Shown one piece after another: positions 24,501 through 29,991 of a stretch of DNA of 64,000 nt. The DNA lies in the NCBI RefSeq assembly GCF_004028155.1, contig NZ_SBII01000001.1:62001-126000 (forward strand), written 5' to 3'. The notes beneath the pieces are model-generated. The model searched no databases. It worked only from the letters and a program-made list of their open reading frames with translations, and was not told the origin of the DNA. Position numbers and translations under genes: made by a program. Source of the stretch: Flavobacterium cerinum (GTDB lineage Bacteria; Bacteroidota; Bacteroidia; Flavobacteriales; Flavobacteriaceae). Positions within the stretch are counted from its first letter, which is position 1. Each line of letters opens with the position of its first letter.

Positions 24501-26152
24501 CATGTGTCCTTGCTAAAGACGGTAAGGTACAGATCACTAATATATTGGGAGGTACTCCACCATATTCGATAGCATTAAATACACAAACTGAAAATAATTT
24601 CATACAGATCCAAGGTAATTCACATGAGTTTACCGGACTTTATGGTGGAATTTATGATGTGTTCATTAGAGATGCTAACGGATGTTATTTACCGAAGTTT
24701 ACAAGAACGGTGAAGAATGGAGTTAATATTCAGCCTTACATTACAACAGCTGTGATCTGTAATAATAACATTCAGACAACTACAGTAACGGTACATGTAA
24801 ATGCTGCAATTGCGAATGAAGTTACGTTCTCTGAGACCGGAAATCCAGGTACTTACACGACTAATAATGTTTTCTCTTATACTACACCGGGTGACCATAT
24901 CGTGTACATATTACATGTTAATGGCTGTAAAGGCAGTATGAAGTTTACTGTAGCGCCTAGAGTGCCTATTGTACCAATAGCAGCAGCAACTGCAGTGTTA
25001 TGTAAAGGAGAGGCTAATGGTAGTATCTCTGTTTCGGCTACCGGAGGTATAGGTGTATTACAATATGGTATTTCACCAAATTATACTATGGGTTCTAATC
25101 CGGTATTTAACGGATTGGCAGCAGGAGATCATATTATAAGAGTAGAGGATGCTGTAGGATGTTATACAGATCTTACGGTTAACGTAAAAGAACCGTTAAC
25201 TGCACTGGCTGTGAAGCTTGAGAAAATCTGGCAGGAAGAAATATGCGTTGATGATGACAACGGTGCTATAGAGATAAGTGTATCCGGAGGTAAAGCACCT
25301 TATTTTACAAGTCTTGATGCTAATGGAGTATTTACTGAAGGCGAATACATGTTTGACAATCTTGACGGAGGTGTTACGTATAGCGTTTATGTAAAAGATG
25401 CTAACGGCTGTATTAGTTCAATTAATGTACCATTGGCTGCACCAATAACTATTAATGCAAGAGAAGAGATCGCTTACGAATGTGATGGTAATAAGGTTAG
25501 AATTAAAACTACTGATGTGTTTTTACCAACAGATCTTACCCACAGCCTAAATGGGGGTGCACCTCAGGCGTCTAATGAATTTGAAGATCTGCCAAATGGC
25601 CAACATAAGGTAGATGTGCTTCATGCTTCAGGATGTACAGACTCAGTTACGTTTACGATAGATAATCCAGTGCTATTAACAGTAACATTGACAGAATCCG
25701 GATTTAACCAGATCATGGCAACAGCTTCAGGAGGGCTGGGTTCTCATTCTTACAGTATTACGTTTAACGGTGAAGAGGTTACAACCAATAGAAGCTATAC
25801 CTATTTTAAAAGCGGTACCTATGTGGTAACAGTAACGGATAATAGAGGCTGTGAAGTTTCTGCTTCGATAAATGTTGTGTTTGTTGAAATCACAATACCG
25901 GATATTGCGACACCGGATAATGATGGACACAATGACGGATGGAAACCGAACAATACTCAAAACTATCCTAAATTAACTGCAGAGGTCTTTGACAGATACG
26001 GAAGAAAACTGGCGACATTAAAAGAAGGTCAGGCATGGGATTGTAGATATGAAGGTAACGAAATGCCTTCGGGAGATTACTGGTACCTTGTAAAGCTTAA
26101 TGCTGATCAGGATAGCAGAGAATTCATAGGACACTTCACTATTTACAGATAA
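9569..26152 (+). CDS. sprB: SprB-like giant gliding adhesin, T9SS cargo
   Basis: This 5527-residue protein is similar in scale to F. johnsoniae SprB (about 6500). SprB is the mobile surface adhesin that the gliding motor drives along the cell. A signal peptide ends near residue 26 (GEAQ). A DUF11-like domain sits at about 390-530 (DLGDPLDYILTF). From about 830 to 5400 there are dozens of SprB-type repeats, each ending in a D-x-x-GC pattern such as DANGC or HTNGC. Residues 3251-4640 form a nearly perfect tandem array with a 247-residue period. The last 90 residues (from about 5437, PDIATPDNDGHNDGW) are a type B T9SS sorting domain. The frame is unbroken over 16.6 kb. A 45-bp gap separates it from the sprD-like gene. 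SprF follows after a strong hairpin. Alternative: another SprB-family paralog, but the neighbours favour sprB. Confidence 0.85.
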   Translation: MYYFKTLSFRVIVLIGFLLSCLAGEAQIKKAFAIRDQRTLKGDMTMIANSIVNRYEPVRDKMDWVWRNGKWRWEAVGTLPETPTSTPYGGSSNNDDFTMRYIDVDTDPLTFSSSKATLAVPDAPACSKIVYAALYWSGTYLYNGADSSTGRESTTLHQVKLKLPTQTAYTDITGTVIYDDETSGSGSFANRPYACYANVTSLLAGLANPNGEYTVANIRATQAGLFGGISAGWTLYVVYENPKLPGKYITSYDGFAGVSQSQAGVDLNYTGFVTVPQKVQAKLIVSALEGDRGIEGDNLKFRSGLTGPFNDISNAQNAADNFFNGTLSVLDALGTSVNFDARVPNSLNTLGYDSDIVNISNQLQPSATAATLRITSTGDTYYMFFNAFSVDVIAPELQLVKTVERFGQDAAGANVDLGDPLDYILTFKNVGNDDGKDLVITDVLPKNTIYFGTTRPAGVAAPTINAVTGALEFTIPNALVKKGTESIESVIRIHIKVASTCSEFTDACSNEIRNKAFASYKGVINTMPIVDGSVTGLDQNNCMKPIEGPANFIVGLATCDFLHNEVLCGPSLLLKTGSGYETYQWYRKDPGGDIALPGETGQQMTVFVPGEYYVKCIPFAPCLTELLETFIVKLHANSLQNNPVKPFQSKEVKCNDTGEILPVIILCGLNDHKMIQTGITGVTSIVWEKLTGACYDPTAVCINKSATCTWVNVGTGPDYDANEAGTFRMRISYAGGTGCVTSYYFKVSKNLLNPQINSTNIFCAQNGEIKIVNVPTTYEVKLINQTTGAVLFDYPNTNQVFSIAAPGVYRVELRHQGVADGCEFIIPNIGISKKDLEVEFVTQNKTCNGLGSIRIKPTDVQSQYQYTISGPVNDTRAPSTDRNVIFEGLISGVYTVTVTTTNGCTITDTVTILDHSDLNVSGTVTQNISCVPGIIKLTGSGGEPTYLYAVHSYTGPSATPLPLNVFSDATLIEITAAQAGTYVFEMKDANGCTALTAPITISVMPGVVYTTAFKDVSCNGANDGTITYTVTAANGYAVSYELLNAAGDLVEMNNLGKFINLAAGTYTVNLIQTGTGNIPCPFPATFTIAQPAALVGTASLTQAYTCTANGIITVSVPSVTGGTSPYQYSIGGAYGAVSTFTGLTPGNYTVTVKDAKGCILTMPVINIPVLPKMTDLVFTPTAVTCPTVTANVTVAVTGGAAPFQYAITAPVSAVTPVGASATFAGLAPGTYTFTATDANNCTFSEDYTINTITKINVTGELVKNVVCFGEANGSIKYTVSGSANYNYSVVSSGTTVAPATNQSAPEINLNSLLAGTYTITVKDNVTNCESTATIIIEAPTAALTVSHTVAEPSCTAPGSITVTAANGWGNYMYQLNTGTPQTSNVFNNVAAGTYTITVVDGNGCVKTDSATLTTPLAPVINITGSDLCFDGNGTTITVNATGGRLPFSYILNSGAGQEGNTFTDLVPGTYNIMVKDANNCLTAPLSFTVFPALKLDVTQKELDCSGSPDAEINIAITGGKAPFTYETKKAPDPYGASATVAANTINYSTPDAGTYMFRITDALGCSIETNSIEVLPLSMPAITSLTPTAVVCHGESNGSIAVVVNTAVGTPAYTITVRNTTTSQDFTRTTNLPAGMYTVTVTDGKGCTVTGITQITQPNAITFTTLETPIQCTVVDPLDPTVNITAGKIRIQNVAGGFEPVVGTPGPYTYYLKNNFGYEATPITTSNTFHEFIVLDFGIYEVTVEDANGCKVIKSNIIMASPPEEMDIDIAAVVTDCATGGTAVVEVKPDVSSDNYSFAILTTNDPNNIPASEYKPSDVGTPKIHTFYNLIPGLTYTFIVKDNATGCYYIKTADVPIPTLSNLVIVKDIVSNVTCTNADDGTAKFTFSGFDAGATDISYEVYYAQSNIPVTPIVPPALPPSVPVAAGEVSVSGLAPGIYFILFKEIGGIHDGCSVVSEQFTISESLKLLVPSAVVTKNDNCNPKAGIITASANHGTSPYTYELKLTTDAAPTAATWAGTNVNTFTADGGNYIVYVKDANNCIKPAAITLPTDPSPIITTTVTNQCNTAEGAFTISVNMTQAGMPPYTYSIDGSAFVSQATMPFTYTNLSSGDHTITVKDVNGCTYAPAAPAKIYVPLDLTIAVTTQPWCSIPTKGEIKVTGFGGSGVYRYELRSTAGVLITGPQTLNTFGGMASGDYKVIIRDFNTGCFKEKSVTLEVPTPVTFNVAQENVKCKSGNDGAITITLPVSNNNPPYTYLLSKGGSSILQSGPIFTGLIEGVYDIKVISERGCEATGSVTITAPNAVSGTATATQFACNPDNTVKTSLVTITGTGGAGSYWFSINGTDYFTTNTFNIIDNGAVQNITAHIKDQNNCEFTVPVIINPLPVLGTATAAKVTGITCTNDETVKVDITGGSGNFKFELLPAGASVSPGAGIRTANFTLTAVGSYTFKVTDLTTGCSVITIPYEVLPYNTITAAVSNAVPVVCHGASDGKITLNVANYTGTYSYKVFNDLGTQVGIGTSTAPNTFEITGLPAGVLHVEVKATQTPYCTVNTTTITVPSPADALVVTATANASVTCDNNKGVILAESTGGWGTYEYEFINTTTGTQLQLYGVINMWVDLPAGTYTINVKDAGGCVVTTSITLNPAVRIVADILATPTLLACHGDNNGSVKATNVANGSGVYQYILNEYDSLAAITPVSSSGAQLSDTFTGLGAGFYSITVTDGWNCNIETVKVTIDEPEILRGALSVTKQLECIAKAELTLTVTGGTQPYSYKRISDAVYTVMGSDTEIINNLSDGIYQYNIIDANGCAMVMSNQITLLPVPTLELNITNTKVNCSGATTAEIEGEATGGLGAYKYALLADAAGTVELVPDQNSGVFTGLGHGTYFVRVTSKDCKVTSAAITITDPDLLEVTYDLYAVKCFGETTGRIVINTTGGTGTIQYAISPDLSQFENNNELTGLKAGLYTVLVQDANGCFILLRDLEITQPLLVEADIDMTATNGERCLGADDGAIAIDIRGGMGVYEVSIEHSAGASTPTAPFIPITGSHYVFEHLTPGDKTIFIRDTNGCAVDPPLEYTITEGVDIKPTTAVTQVCTGNTPSSTLVISIDAAITLTDVEYSIDGTNYQASNTFTNVAPGIDKIAYAKHVNGCVQQALYTIETLAPIVASAVPTAVLCKSGATGKITVTASGGTGTLQYAISDAVPPVFTAYDTNNVFTGLVKGTYAVSVKDSIGCEVQVIDIIVDEPVDVLTATAVPTHEICINANDGTILVTPSGGTGPYFISLNGATEVNAAVSHTFTALADGTYTIDVRDTNNCVVTQQTVTIDPGVDIQAVAAPVETCTGNVPSTVVTVTVNAAVAADVQYSFDGGAYSASNTFTYANTAGGAKTVDVKHTNGCIQAVPFTINNLTPITATAATTQDVLCNAGTTGIVTVTAADGTGTLEYAISSAVPPVFGAYNTNNIFTGLTAGTYTVSVKDGIGCEVIITGVIVNEPAQALTATAVPTHEICINTNDGTILVTPSGGTGPYFISLNGATEVNAAVSHTFTALADGTYTIDVRDTNNCVVTQQTVTIDPGVDIQAVATPVETCTGNVPSTVVTVTVNATVAADVQYSFDGGAYSASNTFTYANTAGGAKTVSVKHTNGCIQSVLFTINNLTPITATAATTQDVLCNAGTTGIVTVTAADGTGTLEYAISNSVPPVFGAYNTNNVFTGLTAGTYTVSVKDGIGCEVVIPGVIVDEPVLALSATAVPTHEICINTNDGTILVTPSGGTGPYFISLNGAAEINAAVSHTFTALADGTYTIDVRDTNNCTITQQTVTINAGVDIQAVAAPVETCTGNVPSTVVTVTVNAALAADVQYSFDGGAYTASNTFTYANTAGGAKTVSVKHTNGCIQTVPFTINNLTPITASAATTQDVLCNAGTTGIVTVTAADGTGTLEYAISNAVPPVFGAYNTNNVFTGLTAGTYTVSVKDGIGCEVVITGVIVDEPALALSATAVPTHEICINAADGTILVTPTGGTGPYFISLNGAAEINAAVSHTFIDLADGTYTIDVRDTNNCVTTQQSVTINAGVDIQALATPVETCTGNLPSTVVTVTVNAAVAADVQYSFDGGAYTATNTFTYANTAGGGKTVSVKHTNGCIQSVPFTINNLTPITANAATTQDVLCNAGATGEVTVTATAGTGTLQYAISSAVPPVFGAYNTNNVFTGLTAGTYTVSVKDGIGCEVIITGVIVNEPVQALTATAVPTHEICINAADGTILVTPSGGTGPYFISLNGATEVNAAVSHTFTALADGTYTIDVRDTNNCVVTQQSVTINPGVDIQAVAAPVETCTGNLPSTVVTVTVNAAVTADVQYSFDGGAYTATNTFTYANTAGGGKTVSVKHTNGCIQSVPFTINNLTPITANAATTQDVLCNAGATGEVTVTATAGTGTLQYAISSAVPPVFGAYNTNNVFTGLTAGTYTVSVKDGIGCEVIITGVIVDEPALALSATAVPTHEICINANDGTILVTPTGGTGPYFISLNGAAEINAAVSHTFTALADGVYTIDVRDTNNCVTTQQSVTINAGVDIQAVATPVETCTGNVPSTVVTVTVNAAVAADVQYSFDGGAYTASNTFTYANTAGGAKTVSVKHTNGCIQSVPFTINNLMPIGGTANATANVLCFGSTTGEVTVTATGGTGALQYAISPNNIYQPSNVFTGLVAGTYTVKVKDAIGCEFVINTILVDGPTAVLAAATAVTPETCINKNDGTITITPSGGTTPYFTSIDGVTYTQDKVLYIGLADGNYTVYVKDINNCAVVPQTVTIAPGVAIQPTTVVTRVCDLSTVTISVNPAVAGNVIYYIDSVLTSNPVTKVFTPGVHTVDVEHVNGCIERTTFTIAPIVPIVIGTPILHDIACYGMSTGSIEVIATGGNGPLQYALYHLSDYQNGGPALYPYSTANTFVVPVGFYVAKVRDAIGCEVVSQNMEIKEPLTPLSATVSTVPETCVLAKDGKVQITNILGGTPPYSIALNTQTENNFIQIQGNSHEFTGLYGGIYDVFIRDANGCYLPKFTRTVKNGVNIQPYITTAVICNNNIQTTTVTVHVNAAIANEVTFSETGNPGTYTTNNVFSYTTPGDHIVYILHVNGCKGSMKFTVAPRVPIVPIAAATAVLCKGEANGSISVSATGGIGVLQYGISPNYTMGSNPVFNGLAAGDHIIRVEDAVGCYTDLTVNVKEPLTALAVKLEKIWQEEICVDDDNGAIEISVSGGKAPYFTSLDANGVFTEGEYMFDNLDGGVTYSVYVKDANGCISSINVPLAAPITINAREEIAYECDGNKVRIKTTDVFLPTDLTHSLNGGAPQASNEFEDLPNGQHKVDVLHASGCTDSVTFTIDNPVLLTVTLTESGFNQIMATASGGLGSHSYSITFNGEEVTTNRSYTYFKSGTYVVTVTDNRGCEVSASINVVFVEITIPDIATPDNDGHNDGWKPNNTQNYPKLTAEVFDRYGRKLATLKEGQAWDCRYEGNEMPSGDYWYLVKLNADQDSREFIGHFTIYR
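19322..23490 (+). repeat. Exact 741-bp tandem repeat array inside sprB
   Basis: The anchor GAGATCTGTAT recurs with its first base at 19340, 20081, 20822, 21563, 22304 and 23045, exactly 741 bp apart with no length change. About 5.6 copies are present, and the array fades at about 23490. Each copy encodes 247 residues as three SprB-type repeats of about 82 residues: one ending near DTNNC, one near HTNGC and one near DGIGC. Copies differ by scattered substitutions. One stretch of 389 bp is identical between the fourth and fifth copies. Confidence 0.95.
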
Positions 26153-26163
26153 ATTAATGATAG

Positions 26164-26190
26164 CCATGGCTGCTGCAACAGCAGCCGTGG
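26164..26190 (+). terminator. Strong hairpin between sprB and sprF (attenuator or processing site)
   Basis: The arm CCATGGCTGCTG at 26164-26175 pairs with CAGCAGCCGTGG at 26179-26190. This makes 12 pairs, one of them G-U, around a CAA loop. TTTCTATT follows, which is a weak T-tract. It lies 12 bases after the sprB stop and 47 bases before sprF, so it may lower or uncouple sprF expression or stabilise the sprB mRNA end. Confidence 0.65.
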
Positions 26191-26237
26191 TTTCTATTAA
26201 ATTAAAATCTTAACCGGACAAAATACACACATATACA

Positions 26238-27182
26238 ATGAAAAATATATACCGCCTGTTATTTCTGCTTTTAGCCTTACCGGCTGCAAATGCGCAGGAA
26301 CTTACTATACCAACCTTTACACAATACCTGGCAGACAATCCGTTTGTTATTTCACCAGCTTATGCCGGTATTGGAGATCACGTGAAAATAAGGATAAACG
26401 GCCTTACGCAATGGGTAGGCGTTAAAGATGCTCCCGATATGCAGTCGCTGGCTGCCGACATGAGGATCTCTTCAAACTCAGGGATTGGCGTATTTATGTA
26501 TAATGATAAAAACGGAAACACCAGGCAGTATGGTGGTAAGTTCTCGTTTGCACATCACCTTATACTGGATGATTATTATGAGCAGTACCTTTCATTAGGG
26601 ATCTCTTACAATCTTAATCAGTTTAAGATCGATATCGAAAATATAAACACCCCCGATCCATCGGTTACAGATAACCGATATGTAGTAAACCACAACTTTG
26701 ATATATCGGCATTGTATCGTATTGGTCGTTTTTATGCGAGCTTTAATGCTAACAATGTACTTAATAAGAATCTTGATATTTTTGGGATCAATGAACCAAG
26801 AAAATTAAGAAACTATCAGGTTTATACCGGTTACAACTTTAAGAATGATGGAAATATAGAGGTAGAGCCATCGGCTTTTGTACAATACTTTGAAGGTGAT
26901 GGCAGGTCTACTACCGATATGAACATTAAGGTGCGTTATTTAGCGGGTGACGATTATTACTGGGCAGGTATCAGCTACCGTTTTCTTAATGACCAGATGT
27001 TAGATCCTGTAAATGTGGGTCCGATGGTAGGTCTTAGAAAATCGAACTTCTATTTTGCTTATTCGTATCAGGTAACTACAAATGAGCTTTTAGCCTACAA
27101 CAGCGGAACGCACATGATTACCCTTGGACTGGATATCTTCCAGGGCATAAGCAACTGCCCTTGTACTAATGGCGCTCATTAA
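26238..27182 (+). CDS. sprF: PorP/SprF-family T9SS outer-membrane protein, SprF
   Basis: This 314-residue protein has a signal peptide ending at about residue 19 (ANAQ) and a predicted outer-membrane beta-barrel. The family hallmark NPFVISPAYAGIG lies near residue 34. In F. johnsoniae, SprF is needed for SprB to reach the cell surface, and each SprB-type cargo gene is followed by a sprF-like gene. That fits here, 85 bp downstream of the sprB-like gene. Length is normal for the family, unlike the enlarged paralog at 7574-9523. A Cys-rich tail (NCPCTNG) closes the protein. A strong terminator follows, so this is the last gene of the operon. Confidence 0.88.
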   Translation: MKNIYRLLFLLLALPAANAQELTIPTFTQYLADNPFVISPAYAGIGDHVKIRINGLTQWVGVKDAPDMQSLAADMRISSNSGIGVFMYNDKNGNTRQYGGKFSFAHHLILDDYYEQYLSLGISYNLNQFKIDIENINTPDPSVTDNRYVVNHNFDISALYRIGRFYASFNANNVLNKNLDIFGINEPRKLRNYQVYTGYNFKNDGNIEVEPSAFVQYFEGDGRSTTDMNIKVRYLAGDDYYWAGISYRFLNDQMLDPVNVGPMVGLRKSNFYFAYSYQVTTNELLAYNSGTHMITLGLDIFQGISNCPCTNGAH

Positions 27183-27208
27183 TATAGGTATCATTTATTA
27201 AAACATGT

Positions 27209-27243
27209 AAAAAAAGCCTTCGCAATTGCGAAGGCTTTTTTTA
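27209..27243. terminator. Bidirectional rho-independent terminator after sprF
   Basis: The self-complementary 20-mer GCCTTCGCAATTGCGAAGGC at 27216-27235 is flanked by A7 on the left and T-rich sequence on the right. It should end the spr operon and could also stop transcripts from the opposite strand. Confidence 0.9.
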
Positions 27244-27272
27244 TTCCGGTTAGTTATAGAAGTGTTTCACCC

Positions 27273-27285
27273 TGAGCTTGTCGAA
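27273..27285 (+). repeat. Interspersed repeat motif TGAGCTTGTCGAA, copy 1
   Basis: This 13-bp core recurs exactly 44 bp downstream. Motifs of this kind, often with short complementary flanks, are common intergenic repeats in Bacteroidota genomes as I recall. Here the flanks CC and GG give only a weak stem. Confidence 0.6.
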
Positions 27286-27301
27286 TGGATTAATAAGAGA
27301 T

Positions 27302-27344
27302 AAAAAATAGTCACATTGAGCTTGTCGAAATGTGACTATTTTTT
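27302..27344. terminator. Long hairpin with repeat motif in its loop (bidirectional terminator candidate)
   Basis: AAAAAATAGTCACATT at 27302-27317 pairs with AATGTGACTATTTTTT at 27329-27344, 16 bp in all. The loop region carries the second copy of the TGAGCTTGTCGAA motif (27317-27329). A-tract and T-tract flanks would allow termination in both directions, which suits its place between converging sprF and cydB. Confidence 0.7.
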
Positions 27345-27536
27345 TATCTATGTTCGATTACACAATTACACACAAATTCAATTTTACTGCGTTCAAAAGA
27401 GGGTGACAGTCCAAAATGTATAAAAAGTTGAATGATAGATATAAAACCGTCGGAATCCATAGATTTTTAAGGGGTTTTATACAATTTAATATTCCACACG
27501 AAAAGTGCGTTTTGAAAACAAAAAGTGGAGAATTAA

Positions 27537-28565
27537 TTAGTTCTTTTCGTCTTCTAAAATCTTGATCATTTTAAACGATTTGAGTAGGTGGAAAAGCCCG
27601 GGAAGAATAAGTAATCCACCTATAATAAGTGATATGCCTAATACTTGTATAACGCTATCGGGTGCCATACCGTCGAGTAGGCTTACAGGGCCGGTTTTGG
27701 TAATAATAAGATTAGGAAAATGTGTACCTACAGCAGCCCATAGTACAAGCAGTACCTGAGATCCGGCAAGGAAGCGGCACCAAATGGTTCTTCCGGCACG
27801 AATGCTTCGCCACAGCGGGTAAAGAAGTATTCCGGATAGCGTTACTGCGCCAATGGCATAGTAATTTTTAAGCAGGTCGTTTATAAATTTGTTGTCTTCC
27901 AGATAGCCTGTAGCCAGCGTTATGAATCCTAAGATCACAACGACAAATGTTGCAATACCGGCTTTTCGCATGTACATGCGTTTTTCATATTCCTTCGCTT
28001 CACCTATTAAGAATGTCGCAGAAAGAAAAACACACAGAGCACTAAAAAAGCATCCGGCAAGGATTGGAAAAGGCTGTAACCACGGATGGATATAGACATC
28101 GGCAAAATTAGCTTCGGCAGGGTTTTCCGGGATGATTATATTACCACTAATAAGTGTGCCAAAACTCATCCCTAAAAAGATAGGGGTGACCAGGCAGGAG
28201 AATTCGAACATACGGTCATACAGTAATTGCGAACGGTCTTTAACGGCATCGTAGTGCCTGAAAACAAAGGCAACACCACGAAGGGTAATTCCTAAAAGCA
28301 CAAGTGTTAATGGGATATGAAGGTAAATTATAATGACGTTGTAGAATGCAGGGAAAGCGATCCATAAGATCACGATAAGGATAATGATCCAGATGTGATT
28401 GGCTTCCCAAACAGGCCCCATGACACTATAAACCGTCTTTTTAATAGATTTTTTGTGATCTGCAGAAGAGAACAATTCCAATATACCTGCACCAAAATCG
28501 GCACCGCCCAATAGTACATAAAGGAAAAAGGAAAACACCGTGAAAAACAATACTACATACAGCAT
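27537..28565 (-). CDS. cydB: Cytochrome bd ubiquinol oxidase subunit II
   Basis: This 342-residue multi-spanning membrane protein is subunit II of cytochrome bd oxidase. The complex oxidises quinol and reduces oxygen to water, usually with high oxygen affinity. The N-terminus with FLYVLLGGADFGAGILEL is diagnostic, and GPVWEANHIWIIILIV follows near residue 50. About nine hydrophobic segments are visible. It is a little shorter than the E. coli protein (379). The start lies 4 bp after the cydA stop, so the two genes form one unit. No small CydX-like gene is evident downstream. Confidence 0.95.
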   Translation of the reverse strand: MLYVVLFFTVFSFFLYVLLGGADFGAGILELFSSADHKKSIKKTVYSVMGPVWEANHIWIIILIVILWIAFPAFYNVIIIYLHIPLTLVLLGITLRGVAFVFRHYDAVKDRSQLLYDRMFEFSCLVTPIFLGMSFGTLISGNIIIPENPAEANFADVYIHPWLQPFPILAGCFFSALCVFLSATFLIGEAKEYEKRMYMRKAGIATFVVVILGFITLATGYLEDNKFINDLLKNYYAIGAVTLSGILLYPLWRSIRAGRTIWCRFLAGSQVLLVLWAAVGTHFPNLIITKTGPVSLLDGMAPDSVIQVLGISLIIGGLLILPGLFHLLKSFKMIKILEDEKN

Positions 28566-28569
28566 AATG

Positions 28570-29871
28570 TTAAGAATCAGTATGGTTAAGTACCTTTATT
28601 TGTCGTGCCATTAGCCACGTTACAGATATGGTAAGTATGATATACAATACAACATACATATAAAAACTATAGATCATGCCCGGCATTGGGGTCACAGCAT
28701 CTTTAGTACGCATCACATTATGGATTATCCAGGGCTGGCGGCCTACTTCGGTTACAATCCAGCCTGCTTCCAGCGCAAGGAATCCTATAGGGCTAAGCAG
28801 GGCAAAGTAGAGCCAGTACTTCCGGCTTTCCTGCCATTTTTTCTTTTTCAGGCTGATAAAATAAAGTACAGCCGAGAACATTAATAAAGTACCAAGTCCT
28901 ACCATAACCTGAAAGGCATAGTGGGTAATTGCTACAGGCGGTCGGTCTTCTTTTGGGAAGTCATTCAGTCCTTTTACTTCGGCATTAAAATCACCAAAGG
29001 AAAGAAAAGACAAGGCTTTTGGAATTTCAATTTTATAAGATACAGTTCCTTTCTCTTCATCCACAATACCTCCTATATATAAAGGGGCACCTTTTTCGGT
29101 TTCGTAATGTGCTTCCAACGCAGCAAGTTTTACAGGTTGGCGCTGTGCAATATCTTTTGCTGATAAATCACCGCTAATGGGCTGTAAAAGTGCAGCGATA
29201 GCGCCAAATATGATAGCGATTTTAAAGGCTTCCTTATGGAGGGGGATATTACGTTTTTTATAGATCTGCCATGCATGGATACCTGCTACGGCAAATGAAG
29301 TAGCCACAAATGCAGCTAATGTCATGTGTAGTGCCTGTGTAAACCAGGCAGGGTTCAGGAATGCTTTTACAGGGTCTATATTAAGGAATTCTCCGTTAAT
29401 GTAATCAAACCCGGATGGGGCATTCATCCAGCTGTTTGCCGAAACAACGAGTATGCCTGATGCAACTCCTGATATTCCTACAATAACCCCGGTAAACAGA
29501 TGAAACCTCTTAGGGAGTTTATTCCATCCGTAAAGGTAGAATCCCAATGCGAGTGCCTCAATAAAAAAGGCAGCACCTTCTAAAGAAAATGGCATCCCAA
29601 TAATAGGACCTGCATGTATCATGAACTTGGGCCATAGTAAGCCCAGCTCAAACGACAAGGCTGTTCCAGATACGGCACCGGTAACAAAGAATATTGCTAC
29701 ACCCTTTTGCCAGGATTTGGTAAGCGTTAAAAAAATGGGGTTTTTGGTGCGGAGCCATTTGTAATGCGAGATTACCATAAAAAAGGGCATCACCATGCCT
29801 ATACAGGCAAATACAATATGAAAGATAAGAGTGAATGCCATTTGCATTCTCGCTGCATCTAAATTATCCAT
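28570..29871 (-). CDS. cydA: Cytochrome bd ubiquinol oxidase subunit I
   Basis: This 433-residue protein is the haem-carrying subunit of cytochrome bd. His18 (FTLIFHIVF) and His182 (QALHMTLAA) match the b595 and b558 ligands of E. coli CydA. The SLEGAAFFIEA segment holds the conserved glutamates at 98 and 105, and GRQPWIIHNVMRT lies towards the end. It is about 90 residues shorter than the E. coli protein, consistent with the short Q-loop type. The gene leads a cydAB operon, with a consensus-like -7 element 23 bp before the ATG. A 5-4-5 inverted repeat just upstream may be a regulator site. It is the oxygen-consuming counterpart of the complex I operon in this window. Confidence 0.95.
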   Translation of the reverse strand: MDNLDAARMQMAFTLIFHIVFACIGMVMPFFMVISHYKWLRTKNPIFLTLTKSWQKGVAIFFVTGAVSGTALSFELGLLWPKFMIHAGPIIGMPFSLEGAAFFIEALALGFYLYGWNKLPKRFHLFTGVIVGISGVASGILVVSANSWMNAPSGFDYINGEFLNIDPVKAFLNPAWFTQALHMTLAAFVATSFAVAGIHAWQIYKKRNIPLHKEAFKIAIIFGAIAALLQPISGDLSAKDIAQRQPVKLAALEAHYETEKGAPLYIGGIVDEEKGTVSYKIEIPKALSFLSFGDFNAEVKGLNDFPKEDRPPVAITHYAFQVMVGLGTLLMFSAVLYFISLKKKKWQESRKYWLYFALLSPIGFLALEAGWIVTEVGRQPWIIHNVMRTKDAVTPMPGMIYSFYMYVVLYIILTISVTWLMARQIKVLNHTDS

Positions 29872-29894
29872 GATAGGTTGTTATTTAGGCTTAT

Positions 29895-29902
29895 CAAAGA
29901 TA
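29895..29902 (-). promoter_or_regulatory. Candidate -7 element for cydAB
   Basis: Read on the - strand this is TATCTTTG, matching TAnnTTTG, 23 bases before the cydA ATG. No good TTG is found at the usual -33 distance. Confidence 0.55.
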
Positions 29903-29903
29903 C

Positions 29904-29917
29904 TTCACAAAAGTGAA
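29904..29917. promoter_or_regulatory. Inverted repeat TTCAC-AAAA-GTGAA upstream of cydA
   Basis: Two perfect 5-bp arms flank a 4-bp spacer right next to the cydA -7 element. The 5-4-5 layout is that of FNR/CRP-family sites (FNR: TTGAT-N4-ATCAA), although the arm sequence differs. The place between -7 and -33 would suit a repressor more than an activator. Confidence 0.35.
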
Positions 29918-29991
29918 TGATACAGGTTTAAAAGGAAAAAAATAAGGCTAAAATTGCTGTGATTTTTATCGAATTTTAAGAGAGAAAAGCA

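Larger units (their letters stand above)
27183..27536. other. Intergenic region between sprF and cydB
   Basis: These 354 bases lie between converging operons. They hold the sprF terminator, two copies of a TGAGCTTGTCGAA repeat, the second within a long hairpin, and about 190 bases of AT-rich sequence (27346-27536) in which I see no gene, RNA or clear signal. Confidence 0.7.
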
